Source: Phycisphaerales bacterium (GTDB taxonomy: Bacteria > Planctomycetota > Phycisphaerae > Tepidisphaerales > Tepidisphaeraceae). From it: a DNA stretch of 64,000 nucleotides. Location: assembly GCA_020853095.1 (NCBI GenBank), contig JADYZN010000040.1, positions 1 to 64,000 of the forward strand, given 5' to 3'. The translations under genes and the position numbers were made by a program. This document shows, in pieces, positions 24,950 to 33,007 of the stretch (position 1 is the first letter of the stretch; the number at the start of each line of letters is the position of its first letter). The notes under the pieces are model-generated. The model ran no database searches and had not been told where the DNA came from. It saw nothing but the letters and a program-made list of their open reading frames with translations.

Positions 24950-25471
24950 CTAGGACGACAGGTGCGGCGTTGCCTGTTCCTCGTTTTTTTTGATCATTTT
25001 GACGCGCCGGCCGTTGGCGCCATACTCGACGGAGGTCATGTAGGCTTCCATCAGCAAAATACCCCGCCCGCTGCATTTTTCGATGTTTTCATCGGCGGTG
25101 GGGTCGGGCACGCAATGGCGGTCAAATCCGCCCCCTTCATCTTCCACCGTGATTTCGGCCTGCTGGGGCGTCACGTGATAGGTGACGTGGACGCTTTTGG
25201 CGGGGTCCAGTTTGTTGCCATGTTTAATCGCGTTGATCATCGCCTCTTCAAGGGCCAGTTTAATGGCGAAGATGGCCTGGTTGCCAAATCCGCATCGGAC
25301 CACCTTGTCGATGATCTGCTTTTGAACTTCCCGGCTGGCGCCAAAATCGGAGGGGATGGTTATTCGCACCGGCGAAGCATCGGCACGGGCCGCATCGGAT
25401 GGCGGACGAGGCTCGCCCGCGGGGCGGTGTTTGCGGCGGTCGTCATTGTTCGCACCGGAGATGCTCATCAC
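24950..25471 (-). CDS. RsbW-like serine kinase/anti-sigma regulatory ATPase
   Basis: A 173-residue GHKL ATPase. The N box LALEEAMINAIKHGN, G1 box VEDEGGGFD and G2 box GRGILLMEAYM are all present, so ATP binding is likely. In RsbW/SpoIIAB systems such a kinase phosphorylates a STAS protein and sequesters a sigma factor. The STAS gene lies 23 bases upstream on the same strand. The first 35 residues are a disordered Arg/Pro/Ala-rich extension. Confidence 0.85.
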   Translation of the reverse strand: MMSISGANNDDRRKHRPAGEPRPPSDAARADASPVRITIPSDFGASREVQKQIIDKVVRCGFGNQAIFAIKLALEEAMINAIKHGNKLDPAKSVHVTYHVTPQQAEITVEDEGGGFDRHCVPDPTADENIEKCSGRGILLMEAYMTSVEYGANGRRVKMIKKNEEQATPHLSS

Positions 25472-25494
25472 GTCCGATCCCGATGGAACAACCG

Positions 25495-25857
25495 TTACTG
25501 GGTAAAACTGGTCAGCGCTTCCTCCCGCGTGGGGAGGATGCGGAACAACTTGTTGAGCTTGGTGAGGAAAAAAACCTCCAGTATCTGTTGTTTGATGTTG
25601 GCCAGCCGGAGCTGCCCGTTTTTTGTTTTGACTCGATTGTTGATGTTGATCAACATCCCCAGGGCGGCGCTGGACAGGTGATCCACCGCTGAAAAATCCA
25701 GCAGCAGCTTGGGATAATCCCGTTCGTCCACCAGCGAAATCAACGTCTGTCCGATCTCGGCGATGTTGGCCTCGTCGAGAATTTTATTGTTGGTGAACTC
25801 GACGATGCGTATGTCTTTCTGCTGAACCACGGAGACGGGCGGTATGGATTCGGACAT
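25495..25857 (-). CDS. STAS domain anti-anti-sigma factor-like protein
   Basis: A 120-residue single STAS domain. The LLDFSAVDHLSSAALGMLI block contains the serine pair at the place where SpoIIAA/RsbV are phosphorylated. It probably pairs with the RsbW-like kinase encoded directly downstream to form a partner-switching module, whose sigma factor or effector is not in the immediate neighbourhood. I start at MSESIPPVSV (25857); the 32 codons upstream are not supported. Confidence 0.87.
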   Translation of the reverse strand: MSESIPPVSVVQQKDIRIVEFTNNKILDEANIAEIGQTLISLVDERDYPKLLLDFSAVDHLSSAALGMLININNRVKTKNGQLRLANIKQQILEVFFLTKLNKLFRILPTREEALTSFTQ

Positions 25858-25971
25858 GGGCGGCTTTCCGAAAAAACGATGACTGCGTGAATGGCCCGAC
25901 CAATGAAGGCCGCACCGACCCGCGCCCCGTCGTGAAGCGGCAATGCGGATCAATCAGACAGTACGCCCCCC

Positions 25972-27576
25972 CTAAAACCATGTCAAGCGACCGGCCGGCC
26001 AAACCAGCGCCGCGATCGCCAGCAGACCCAGGGCGGCCATCGTCATCGCACCGGCGATATCGCGCCACCCGGCCGTTTGCGAATGAAGACCACGGTCCAG
26101 CCTGGCCATCGAATCCATCTCCGGTGTGATCCGGGGCCAATCAAACAACTCGGCGTTCAAGGCGACCTGCCGATCCTCGATTTTCCAGAACCCCGGCCAA
26201 AGCCCCGCGATGCCACCGGTGTCCGCGGAGTCAATTCGCTTCCATCCCTTGCCCAACGGATGAACGGTCTGCGACTCGTAACGCGGCGTTCCATCGGCCA
26301 GATAATCCAACACATCGGTCCAGAACATCACAAACTGCGCGCTGCGGGAAAATTCGTCGCCGCCGACCCCCACCCACACCCGCCGAACGGGATGATCCGT
26401 GATGGCCAGCGCGGTCTTCTGTCCGATGGTCACCAACGGCGACCATCCGGCCGGCGGGGGTTGGTCGGTCAACCGCCAGTCCCAGCGGTCCCATTGCACC
26501 TGTGCCGTGATCGGGTGATTGATCACCTCGATCGCGCCGGTGGCGGGTTGTGATGATTGGGGCAACACCACCGCCGGCATCGCATCGGGCAAGGCCACCG
26601 CATCGGGCGCGATGAGGAGGGTTTGGTTGTGGCCGCCCGCCGGTTGCTGATGTTGATAAATCTCCATCATCCGCCCAAGCTCGGCCGGCAGTTGAAAAAG
26701 GGGGTTGATTCTCACGCTTGCCCCCCGCAACACCAGACAGGCCGAATCATCCAGCGGAATGGAGTCTGTCTCGCGCAACGTGGCTTGCACGGTCGGCCCC
26801 AATTTCGGCAGGTCGATAAACACGTTTCGCCGCCCGCCCGAAGGCGGCAGAGCCACCGGATGCACGGAAACCGTATCGGCGGTGTGGATTTCCACGTCGA
26901 TGGATTGAAGGTCCGAATGATTCGACAATTCCAGCATCACCTGGCCGCCACCGGAATTGGGGATGGCCGCCGCGCCGATGTGCGTAATCGCCACATCCTT
27001 CAATGTCCCGGCCGGAACAAATCGCACCAGTCGCGGATTGTCGATGGAGATGTCCTGATTGCTGATCAGCAGCACAAGCTGATCTTCTCGCAACGCCCGA
27101 TCGACGGCGTTTTGAACCATCGACCGTGTACTGATCCCAGTGGCGGGCCATTGTCGGGCGGCCGACCAGTCTCCCTCGGCATGGGTGGGGATGTTGATGC
27201 AACGGACACGCGATGGATCGACCCGCCCATCCAATGCTTTTTGCGCCTCATCCATCGCCTTGTCAAAAAGCGAGGGGTCGCTCATCGTAATCCCACGATC
27301 CACGATCACGACGATGCGCTGGTTGCTGATGGAAGCGGTTTTGATCCCAGGCCCCGCAGCCGCGAAAATTGCCGCCAGCGTCGCCAGGATCAGGAAAATC
27401 AACGCAACCGGAGGAATTTGCACTCGGCGGCGGTTTCGCGTGGCCGGCTCGGCGGTTTTCCACAAATCCAGAAACGGCACCCACACCCCCCGCCGCATCC
27501 CCAACAACAACCACAGCGTCAACCCCCCCCACGGCAGCAACCCCAGCAGCCAGATTGGCGTGGAGAAATCCAACAT
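25972..27576 (-). CDS. BatA-like N-terminal/VWA-related membrane protein
   Basis: A 534-residue protein with the BatA (aerotolerance regulator N-terminal) layout: two N-terminal membrane helices around residues 7-25 and 58-77 with the conserved STPIWLLGLLPW start, then a von Willebrand A-like region starting IVVIVDRGITMSD (the DxSxS metal site reads DRGIT, so it is altered), a beta-rich middle, and a C-terminal membrane helix (about 508-528). BatA proteins accompany MoxR ATPases in membrane or stress maturation; no MoxR gene is in view. It lies 10 bases after dedA, suggesting an operon. Confidence 0.72.
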   Translation of the reverse strand: MLDFSTPIWLLGLLPWGGLTLWLLLGMRRGVWVPFLDLWKTAEPATRNRRRVQIPPVALIFLILATLAAIFAAAGPGIKTASISNQRIVVIVDRGITMSDPSLFDKAMDEAQKALDGRVDPSRVRCINIPTHAEGDWSAARQWPATGISTRSMVQNAVDRALREDQLVLLISNQDISIDNPRLVRFVPAGTLKDVAITHIGAAAIPNSGGGQVMLELSNHSDLQSIDVEIHTADTVSVHPVALPPSGGRRNVFIDLPKLGPTVQATLRETDSIPLDDSACLVLRGASVRINPLFQLPAELGRMMEIYQHQQPAGGHNQTLLIAPDAVALPDAMPAVVLPQSSQPATGAIEVINHPITAQVQWDRWDWRLTDQPPPAGWSPLVTIGQKTALAITDHPVRRVWVGVGGDEFSRSAQFVMFWTDVLDYLADGTPRYESQTVHPLGKGWKRIDSADTGGIAGLWPGFWKIEDRQVALNAELFDWPRITPEMDSMARLDRGLHSQTAGWRDIAGAMTMAALGLLAIAALVWPAGRLTWF

Positions 27577-27586
27577 GACTGCTTCT

Positions 27587-28294
27587 TTATGCCTCTTCCG
27601 GCTGTTTTGCCGTCACCATCGGCTCAGCGGCCCGGTTTTCACGGCCGGAACCCCACTTCGACTTGATGATTTCAATGGCCACCGGCAATATCGAAATCAG
27701 GATGATCGCGACGATGACAACCTCAAAATGCTTTTTCACAAACGGGATGTTCGCCAGCCAATATCCCGCGAACAGGCAGATCAACACCCAGGCGACGCCC
27801 CCCACCAGGTTGAACAGAAAAAAGCGCGCGTAGTTCATCTTGCCGATCCCCGCGACAAATGGCGCAAACGTCCGCACCACCGGCACAAACCGGGCCAGGA
27901 TGATCGTCTTACCGCCATATTTTTCGTAAAACTCCTGTGCCTTCAGCAGGTGTTTCTTGTTCAACAACCGCGAATTTTCCCGGCTGAAAACTTTTGGACC
28001 CAGGCGATAGCCGATCCAGTAATTGGCCGCATCCCCCAGCACCGCCGCCACGATCAGCACCACCGCCGCGGTCGTCAAACTCAAAGGCGACCCGGGATGC
28101 GCCACCACCGCCCCCACCGCGAAAATCAGCGAATCGCCCGGCAAAAACGGCGTCACCACCAGCCCTGTTTCCGCAAAAACAATCAAAAACAGGACCACGT
28201 ATAAATTGAGCGGCCCAACGTACACCAGAAACGAATTGAGATTCTCCGGCGACAGGTGAAAAATCGTCCAGACCAGTTTGCGGAAAAACTCCAT
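27587..28294 (-). CDS. DedA family membrane protein
   Basis: A 235-residue polytopic protein of the DedA/VTT family. Diagnostic blocks: FAETGLVVTPFLPGDSLIF (re-entrant loop with acidic residues), GDAANYWIGYRLG, and FARFVPVVRTFAPFVAG-type segment (ILARFVPVVRTFAPFVAGIG) with the conserved arginines. Members flip undecaprenyl phosphate or phosphatidylethanolamine-type lipids across the inner membrane. A good ribosome site (GGAGAG) precedes the ATG. The C-terminus extends as a charged tail. Confidence 0.88.
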   Translation of the reverse strand: MEFFRKLVWTIFHLSPENLNSFLVYVGPLNLYVVLFLIVFAETGLVVTPFLPGDSLIFAVGAVVAHPGSPLSLTTAAVVLIVAAVLGDAANYWIGYRLGPKVFSRENSRLLNKKHLLKAQEFYEKYGGKTIILARFVPVVRTFAPFVAGIGKMNYARFFLFNLVGGVAWVLICLFAGYWLANIPFVKKHFEVVIVAIILISILPVAIEIIKSKWGSGRENRAAEPMVTAKQPEEA

Positions 28295-28501
28295 TCAACT
28301 CTCCATCATCAACGTTAATACAATCCCCACTCAGTCTATAACAGACCCGCCCGCCCATCCAATATCGCCTTTTGAGCCTTCGCGGGTGGCTCTAAAAATC
28401 CTTGTAAATTATTGCCGAAATTTCCTTTACATAATCATAGGCCTCCTGTATGGTCCGATAATCACGTCGGAGCGTGATGTGGGTTTTGATTCGGAGCGGA
28501 G

Positions 28502-29596
28502 TTGCAAACTCAATTTATAAAAAGATTTGCGCTGATTTTGTGCGCCGTGTGCGCCAGTTCCACGCAAGGTGCGCTGGTCTTTAATTTTACGCCGGCCATC
28601 GGCGCCTCCCAATCCAGTTACAATCAGATTCTGCCCGCATTTCAGACCGCCGCCGGCCTTTGGTCGGGGGTGCTGACCGATGACATTCAGGTCAATCTGG
28701 CGCTGAATTTCACCACCCTTTCCCCTTCCCTGCTGACATCAACCCAAATCAACACCGCTCCGTTTACGTACGCCGATTTCAGGCCCGCCCTGTTTGATGA
28801 CATCCAATCGAACGACGATGCCTCGGTCTATCAACACCTTCAAAAAGACGTATCCGACGGCCAGGCGTTTAATCTGCTGCTCAATCGCGCCTTGCTCAAT
28901 CCAGGCGACTCCAGCAGCGCCACGCCCTATCTGGACAATGATGGGGATGACAACAATCAAACCATTCAGATGTCACTGGCCAACGCCAAGGCGATTGGTT
29001 TTGAGGTCGATGCCGAAGTTTTCCCCACCGATGCCACCATCACCCTGAACGACGCCGTTTCATGGGATGCCAACCCGCAGGATGGGATCGACAACGACAA
29101 ATACGACCAGGTTGGTATCGCCCTTCGTGAAATCGGCCGGGCATTGGGGTTTGTCAGCGGTGTTGATGTTCTGGACAGCAACAGCCCTCCACATGCCGGG
29201 CCATTCGGTGATTATCAGTTCGCCAACGTCACCCCGCTGGATCTGTTGCGTTATTCTTCCGACAGTGTTGCCCAGGGCGATGGCGTCTTTGATTGGACGG
29301 CGGACAATCGCACCAAATATCTCTCGCTGGATGGCGGCGTCACCTCACTGGCCGAACTGTCCACGGGCGTCAATTTCGGAGATGGCAACCCCGCCGGCAA
29401 CTGGAAAGCCGGCCAGAACACCGGCATCATGAACCCCTCCCCCGCGCAAGGTCAGAATCTCGACCTTTCCATCGCCGATCTGCGGGCGATGGATGCAATC
29501 GGCTACAACGTCGTCCCCGAACCCTCGGCAATGGTCCTGATTCTGGCGGCCGGCCTGTTTGGGTCGGCCAGACGACCTACACGCCGCACAACTTGA
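28502..29596 (+). CDS. PEP-CTERM protein of the NF038122-type metalloprotease family, zinc motif lost
   Basis: A 364-residue exported protein. A TTG start follows GGAGCGGAG; the signal peptide ends near TQG/ALVF. The central region resembles secreted PEP-CTERM metalloproteases whose active site reads HEIGHALGFVSGVD, but here it is REIGRALGFVSGVD (about residues 211-224): both zinc histidines are arginines (codons CGT and CGG). The C-terminal sorting signal is intact: VPEP, hydrophobic stretch, RRPTRR. The protein should be sorted by exosortase but cannot bind zinc through this motif. The family name is from memory and not checked. Confidence 0.7.
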   Translation: MQTQFIKRFALILCAVCASSTQGALVFNFTPAIGASQSSYNQILPAFQTAAGLWSGVLTDDIQVNLALNFTTLSPSLLTSTQINTAPFTYADFRPALFDDIQSNDDASVYQHLQKDVSDGQAFNLLLNRALLNPGDSSSATPYLDNDGDDNNQTIQMSLANAKAIGFEVDAEVFPTDATITLNDAVSWDANPQDGIDNDKYDQVGIALREIGRALGFVSGVDVLDSNSPPHAGPFGDYQFANVTPLDLLRYSSDSVAQGDGVFDWTADNRTKYLSLDGGVTSLAELSTGVNFGDGNPAGNWKAGQNTGIMNPSPAQGQNLDLSIADLRAMDAIGYNVVPEPSAMVLILAAGLFGSARRPTRRTT

Positions 29597-29620
29597 CCCG
29601 CCTTATGGCGCTCGTATGAT
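29593..29620 (+). promoter_or_regulatory. Promoter of trpA (leaderless)
   Basis: TTGACC (29593-29598), 16-base spacer, TATGAT (29615-29620), 9 bases before the trpA ATG at 29630. It overlaps the last codon of the preceding gene. Confidence 0.65.
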
Positions 29621-29629
29621 CGCCACCCC

Positions 29630-30448
29630 ATGGTGATGTCCGCCGGCACAACTCCTCGTCAATCCATCGCCGATGCTTTCGCCCAATTAAAGCAGCGGGG
29701 CCGCATCGGGCTGATGCCATTCATCCCGGCCGGCTTTCCCGATCTGCAAACCACACAGGCGCTTCTCCCCGCTTTGCAACGCGGCGGCGCATCGGCCATC
29801 GAAATCGGCATTCCATTTTCAGACCCCGTCGCCGATGGACCGGTCATCCAGGAAGCCTTTAACGTCGCGCTATCACATAAGCTCAAGCTGGATCAGATCT
29901 TCCAGACCATCGCGACGACACGGCCGGCCGTCTCCATCCCGCTGATTGCGATGGTCAGTTACAGCATCGTTTATCGATATGGGGTGGACCGCTTCGTCAA
30001 AACCGCTCATCAAGCCGGATTTGACGGCCTGATCGTGCCCGACCTGCCCCCACCCGAAGCACAAAAAGTCTGCGATCAGATTCGCTCGGCCGGACTGGAC
30101 ACCATCCTGTTGGTCGCTCCCACCACCCCACCCCAACGCCGGCGTGAAATCGCATCGCTCTGCTCGGGGTTTGTCTATTACTTGTCCGTGACCGGCATAA
30201 CCGGCGAACGCACCACCCTGCCGGCCGACCTGGCTCAAAATCTGGATCAACTTCGCACCCTGACCGACCGTCCCATCGCGGTGGGGTTTGGCATCTCCCA
30301 ACCCCAGCACATTGCTCAGCTCGCCGGTCACGCCGACGCCGCCATCGTTGGCAGCGGGATCGTCCGTCAAATCAGCCATCTGACCGACCCAAACCCCACG
30401 ACGATCGCGGCAGCCATTGAACAATATTGCAAATTCTTGCTGTCTTAG
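29630..30448 (+). CDS. trpA: Tryptophan synthase alpha chain
   Basis: A 272-residue TIM barrel that splits indole-3-glycerol phosphate. LMPFIPAGFPD and the ASAIEIGIPFSDPVADGP block with the catalytic Glu and Asp are textbook; YYLSVTGITGER and the phosphate-binding GFGISQ and AAIVGSGIV segments follow. Unusually trpB is not adjacent; trpA has its own promoter 9 bases before its start. Confidence 0.94.
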   Translation: MVMSAGTTPRQSIADAFAQLKQRGRIGLMPFIPAGFPDLQTTQALLPALQRGGASAIEIGIPFSDPVADGPVIQEAFNVALSHKLKLDQIFQTIATTRPAVSIPLIAMVSYSIVYRYGVDRFVKTAHQAGFDGLIVPDLPPPEAQKVCDQIRSAGLDTILLVAPTTPPQRRREIASLCSGFVYYLSVTGITGERTTLPADLAQNLDQLRTLTDRPIAVGFGISQPQHIAQLAGHADAAIVGSGIVRQISHLTDPNPTTIAAAIEQYCKFLLS

Positions 30449-30561
30449 CCGACAGAGACAACCCTCTGATGTTTTCTCTTGTGCCTTGTGGGGACTGGAT
30501 TTACGCTATTTCTGAAATCGTGCGCGATACCTAACCATGACCCGATTTTTGTGTCTGTACT

Positions 30562-31182
30562 ATGGAACCCAAGGCGGCGGATAGCACCGATGTCAACCCT
30601 CAGCCGCCGTCGGATGGGCGGTTGGTTGCGCTGGTGCTGGCCGGGCAACGCCGATCGTTTGATGAATTGATCGGCCGATATCAGCGACAAGCGGTCGCGG
30701 TGTCGTATCGGCTGCTGGGCAACAGCCACGACGCCCTTGAGGTGACACAGGATGCGTTTTTGAAGGCGTATTCGAGCCTGCACACGCTTCAGAAGCCCGA
30801 AGCGTTTGGCGGGTGGCTGATGCGGATCGTGTCGAATTTGTCGTTGAACTTTCGACGCGGCCGCAAAAATCGACAGCAACTGCCGTTGGACGATTGTCTT
30901 GGCACGGGCCAGGGGCACGAAAACGGAGCCGGCGGCAGCGAATGGATGGCCCGGTCGGGCGATCCGGTTCACCGGCTTGAAAGCGAGGAGATGGGCCGGC
31001 GATTGCAAAAAGCATTGACGGAGCTGCCGGAAAAGCAGCGATTGGCGATCGTGATGTTCACGATGGAACAGATGTCGCAGAAACAGGTGGCCGAGGCGCT
31101 GCAATGCAGCGTCGAAGCGGTGAAATGGCACGTGTTTCAGGGACGAAAGAAATTGAAGGAATTGATGAAGGAATACTTTTGA
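30562..31182 (+). CDS. ECF-type sigma factor
   Basis: A 206-residue sigma factor with region 2 (VALVLAGQRRSFDELIGRYQ, ALEVTQDAFLKAYSSL, FGGWLMRIVSNLSLNFRR) and region 4 (LTELPEKQRLAIVMF, QVAEALQCSVEAVKWHVFQGRKKL). The linker between regions 2 and 4 is long and Gly/Asn-rich. It is the first gene of a three-gene run with a membrane anti-sigma-like protein and a periplasmic STN-domain protein. Confidence 0.88.
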   Translation: MEPKAADSTDVNPQPPSDGRLVALVLAGQRRSFDELIGRYQRQAVAVSYRLLGNSHDALEVTQDAFLKAYSSLHTLQKPEAFGGWLMRIVSNLSLNFRRGRKNRQQLPLDDCLGTGQGHENGAGGSEWMARSGDPVHRLESEEMGRRLQKALTELPEKQRLAIVMFTMEQMSQKQVAEALQCSVEAVKWHVFQGRKKLKELMKEYF

Positions 31183-31195
31183 TCGTTGATTGTTT

Positions 31196-31783
31196 ATGAA
31201 CCTGGAAGAACTGGAATTTTCGATTTCGCAATACCTCGACGGCACGTTGCCGCCGCTGGAGCGGGCCGCGCTGGAAGGCCGGCTGGCGAATGATTCCCAG
31301 GCTCAACGGATTCTGGCCGAGCAACGAAAATTAAATGAGTTGCTGGCATCCGCCGATCCATTGCCTTCGATCAACTGGGAGAATTTGAGCCGGCACATCA
31401 GCCGGTCGGTCGATCTGGCCGAGGCTCCGGCCATCACACGACACCGCATCGGCGGCGGGCGGATTGTCATGGGCATCGCTGCGGCGGCGTGCGTGTTGAT
31501 CGTCGCCACCGTGACGACGGTGCTGCTGAAGCCAGCTCCTTCCATCAATACAAGCAACTCCGACACGACCGCCGCCCACGTTCAAGGCATCGCCAGCGTT
31601 GCGGTTTTGACCGGAGAGCAGCCGCGGGGAACGCCCATCACTCACATCCGTGTGGGTCCGGCCCCACGGATCGCCTCCGGCACGGTCTGGCATCATTCGG
31701 ACGTGGTGGTTTCCCGGCCGGCACAGGTTTTCATCGCCAAGGGGCAGATCATTTCACAGGATACGCCTTCTTTTCCGTTTTGA
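31196..31783 (+). CDS. Transmembrane anti-sigma factor-like protein
   Basis: A 195-residue protein starting 13 bases after the sigma gene. The cytosolic part (1-85) resembles anti-sigma domains (FSISQYLDGTLPPLERAALE) but lacks the zinc-binding HxxxCxxC. One membrane helix at about 92-112 follows, then a short periplasmic domain of about 80 residues. By position and layout it would hold the upstream ECF sigma factor inactive at the membrane until a periplasmic signal arrives. The true start is ATG at 31196; a TTG two codons earlier is less likely. Confidence 0.75.
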   Translation: MNLEELEFSISQYLDGTLPPLERAALEGRLANDSQAQRILAEQRKLNELLASADPLPSINWENLSRHISRSVDLAEAPAITRHRIGGGRIVMGIAAAACVLIVATVTTVLLKPAPSINTSNSDTTAAHVQGIASVAVLTGEQPRGTPITHIRVGPAPRIASGTVWHHSDVVVSRPAQVFIAKGQIISQDTPSFPF

Positions 31784-31844
31784 ACCGCCCGCTTCTTTTC
31801 AAGTTGAACCGGAAAACTACAATCACACCGGCAAGGAGTTTGCA

Positions 31845-32987
31845 ATGGTGAAAATCGCCTCATGGACGTGGATCGGATTGCTGTTTTGCTCCCTGGCAAT
31901 TGCGCAGGACACCACCTCGGCGCTAATGAACGAAGCGCTGGACAAACCGGTGAAGCTGGAACTTAACGGCACGCTGCCCCAGGTGATGCAAACCATCGCC
32001 GAACAGACCGGCGTGCGGTTGCAGGCGACGCAGGCGGTTTGGGATTTGCTGCCGTGGGGTCAGCAGACGAACATCAACGCCAAGATCGAAAACCAGACCC
32101 TTCGCCAGGCGCTCGAAGCGATCACCCGCAAGCTGGGGTTGACGTTCGCACTCAAGGATGAGGCCGTGGAACTGGAGCCGATGCCGGCGTTGCGCCGATT
32201 GGGCCGCCGTGCCACGCCACAAGAACTGGCGGTGCTGGACCTTCTGGCCTCCACGCCACTGAATTTGAACAACGAACACCCGACCATCCGCCAGCTTTTG
32301 ACGGCCGTTGACCAGAAGCTGGAAGGCGCAAAATCTCCCTTCGCCATCGAAGACCGGGTGTTCGAGGGTCAAAGCCGGGAAACCACCGTTTTTGTTTCGC
32401 GCAACGCCACGATGATGGACGCCCTTGAAGCCCTTGACCATTCCACCGCCGCGACGTGGTATCCGTGGGGCAGGAGCATCGTCATCGTCACCAAACAGGA
32501 CCAGGTGCGCAACCAACTGGCCAAGACCGTTTCGGTGCGCTATACCGGTGTGGACATCTCGCAGGTGTTGCTGGAGTTGTCACAACGGGCGGGCGTGCCG
32601 TTTGACATCGAGCCGGGCGCGATCCAGCGGATTCCACCCGAATTTCGCAACATCCGGTTGCTGTTGGACAACGCCAGCATCAAGCAGGCGCTGGATTCCA
32701 TCTCGGGTTTCACCGGGTTGATGTACGTCGCCACCGACAAGGGTTTGTATTTTTCCACCCCCGCCGGCGCCACGACCCAGCCGGCCCGCGACCCCATCGT
32801 GGGGTTGATCCTCGTGCCGGATTTGAATCTCCAGGTCACGCTGCCGCAGTCCCAGGTTCCGCCCGATGTGCGGGAATACCTTCAATTCAAGAAACAGAAA
32901 GAAATCGAAAAACTGCGGCAGATGATGAAAGACGAGAATTTCCAGCCGACCACCCGCCCGACCACGGAGCAAAACGAAGACCTCTAA
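31845..32987 (+). CDS. Periplasmic STN-domain protein
   Basis: A 380-residue protein with a signal peptide (MVKIASWTWIG...LAIAQ) and two copies of the STN/secretin-TonB N-terminal type of fold: LNGTLPQVMQTIAEQTGVRL (about 40-60) and VRYTGVDISQVLLELSQRAG (about 230-250), each followed by a strand-rich partner segment. There is no beta-barrel or secretin core behind them. The ribosome site AAGGAG fixes the ATG. It follows the ECF sigma/anti-sigma pair and could be the periplasmic sensor or target. The tail is helical and Lys/Glu-rich. Confidence 0.7.
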   Translation: MVKIASWTWIGLLFCSLAIAQDTTSALMNEALDKPVKLELNGTLPQVMQTIAEQTGVRLQATQAVWDLLPWGQQTNINAKIENQTLRQALEAITRKLGLTFALKDEAVELEPMPALRRLGRRATPQELAVLDLLASTPLNLNNEHPTIRQLLTAVDQKLEGAKSPFAIEDRVFEGQSRETTVFVSRNATMMDALEALDHSTAATWYPWGRSIVIVTKQDQVRNQLAKTVSVRYTGVDISQVLLELSQRAGVPFDIEPGAIQRIPPEFRNIRLLLDNASIKQALDSISGFTGLMYVATDKGLYFSTPAGATTQPARDPIVGLILVPDLNLQVTLPQSQVPPDVREYLQFKKQKEIEKLRQMMKDENFQPTTRPTTEQNEDL

Positions 32988-33007
32988 CGAAGACCTTTGA
33001 GGATCGA

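Noticed and set aside
24179-25681. Open frame of 500 codons opposite the rhomboid and RsbW-like genes
   Set aside because: It spans two well-supported genes and an intergenic gap on the other strand and has no recognisable domain.
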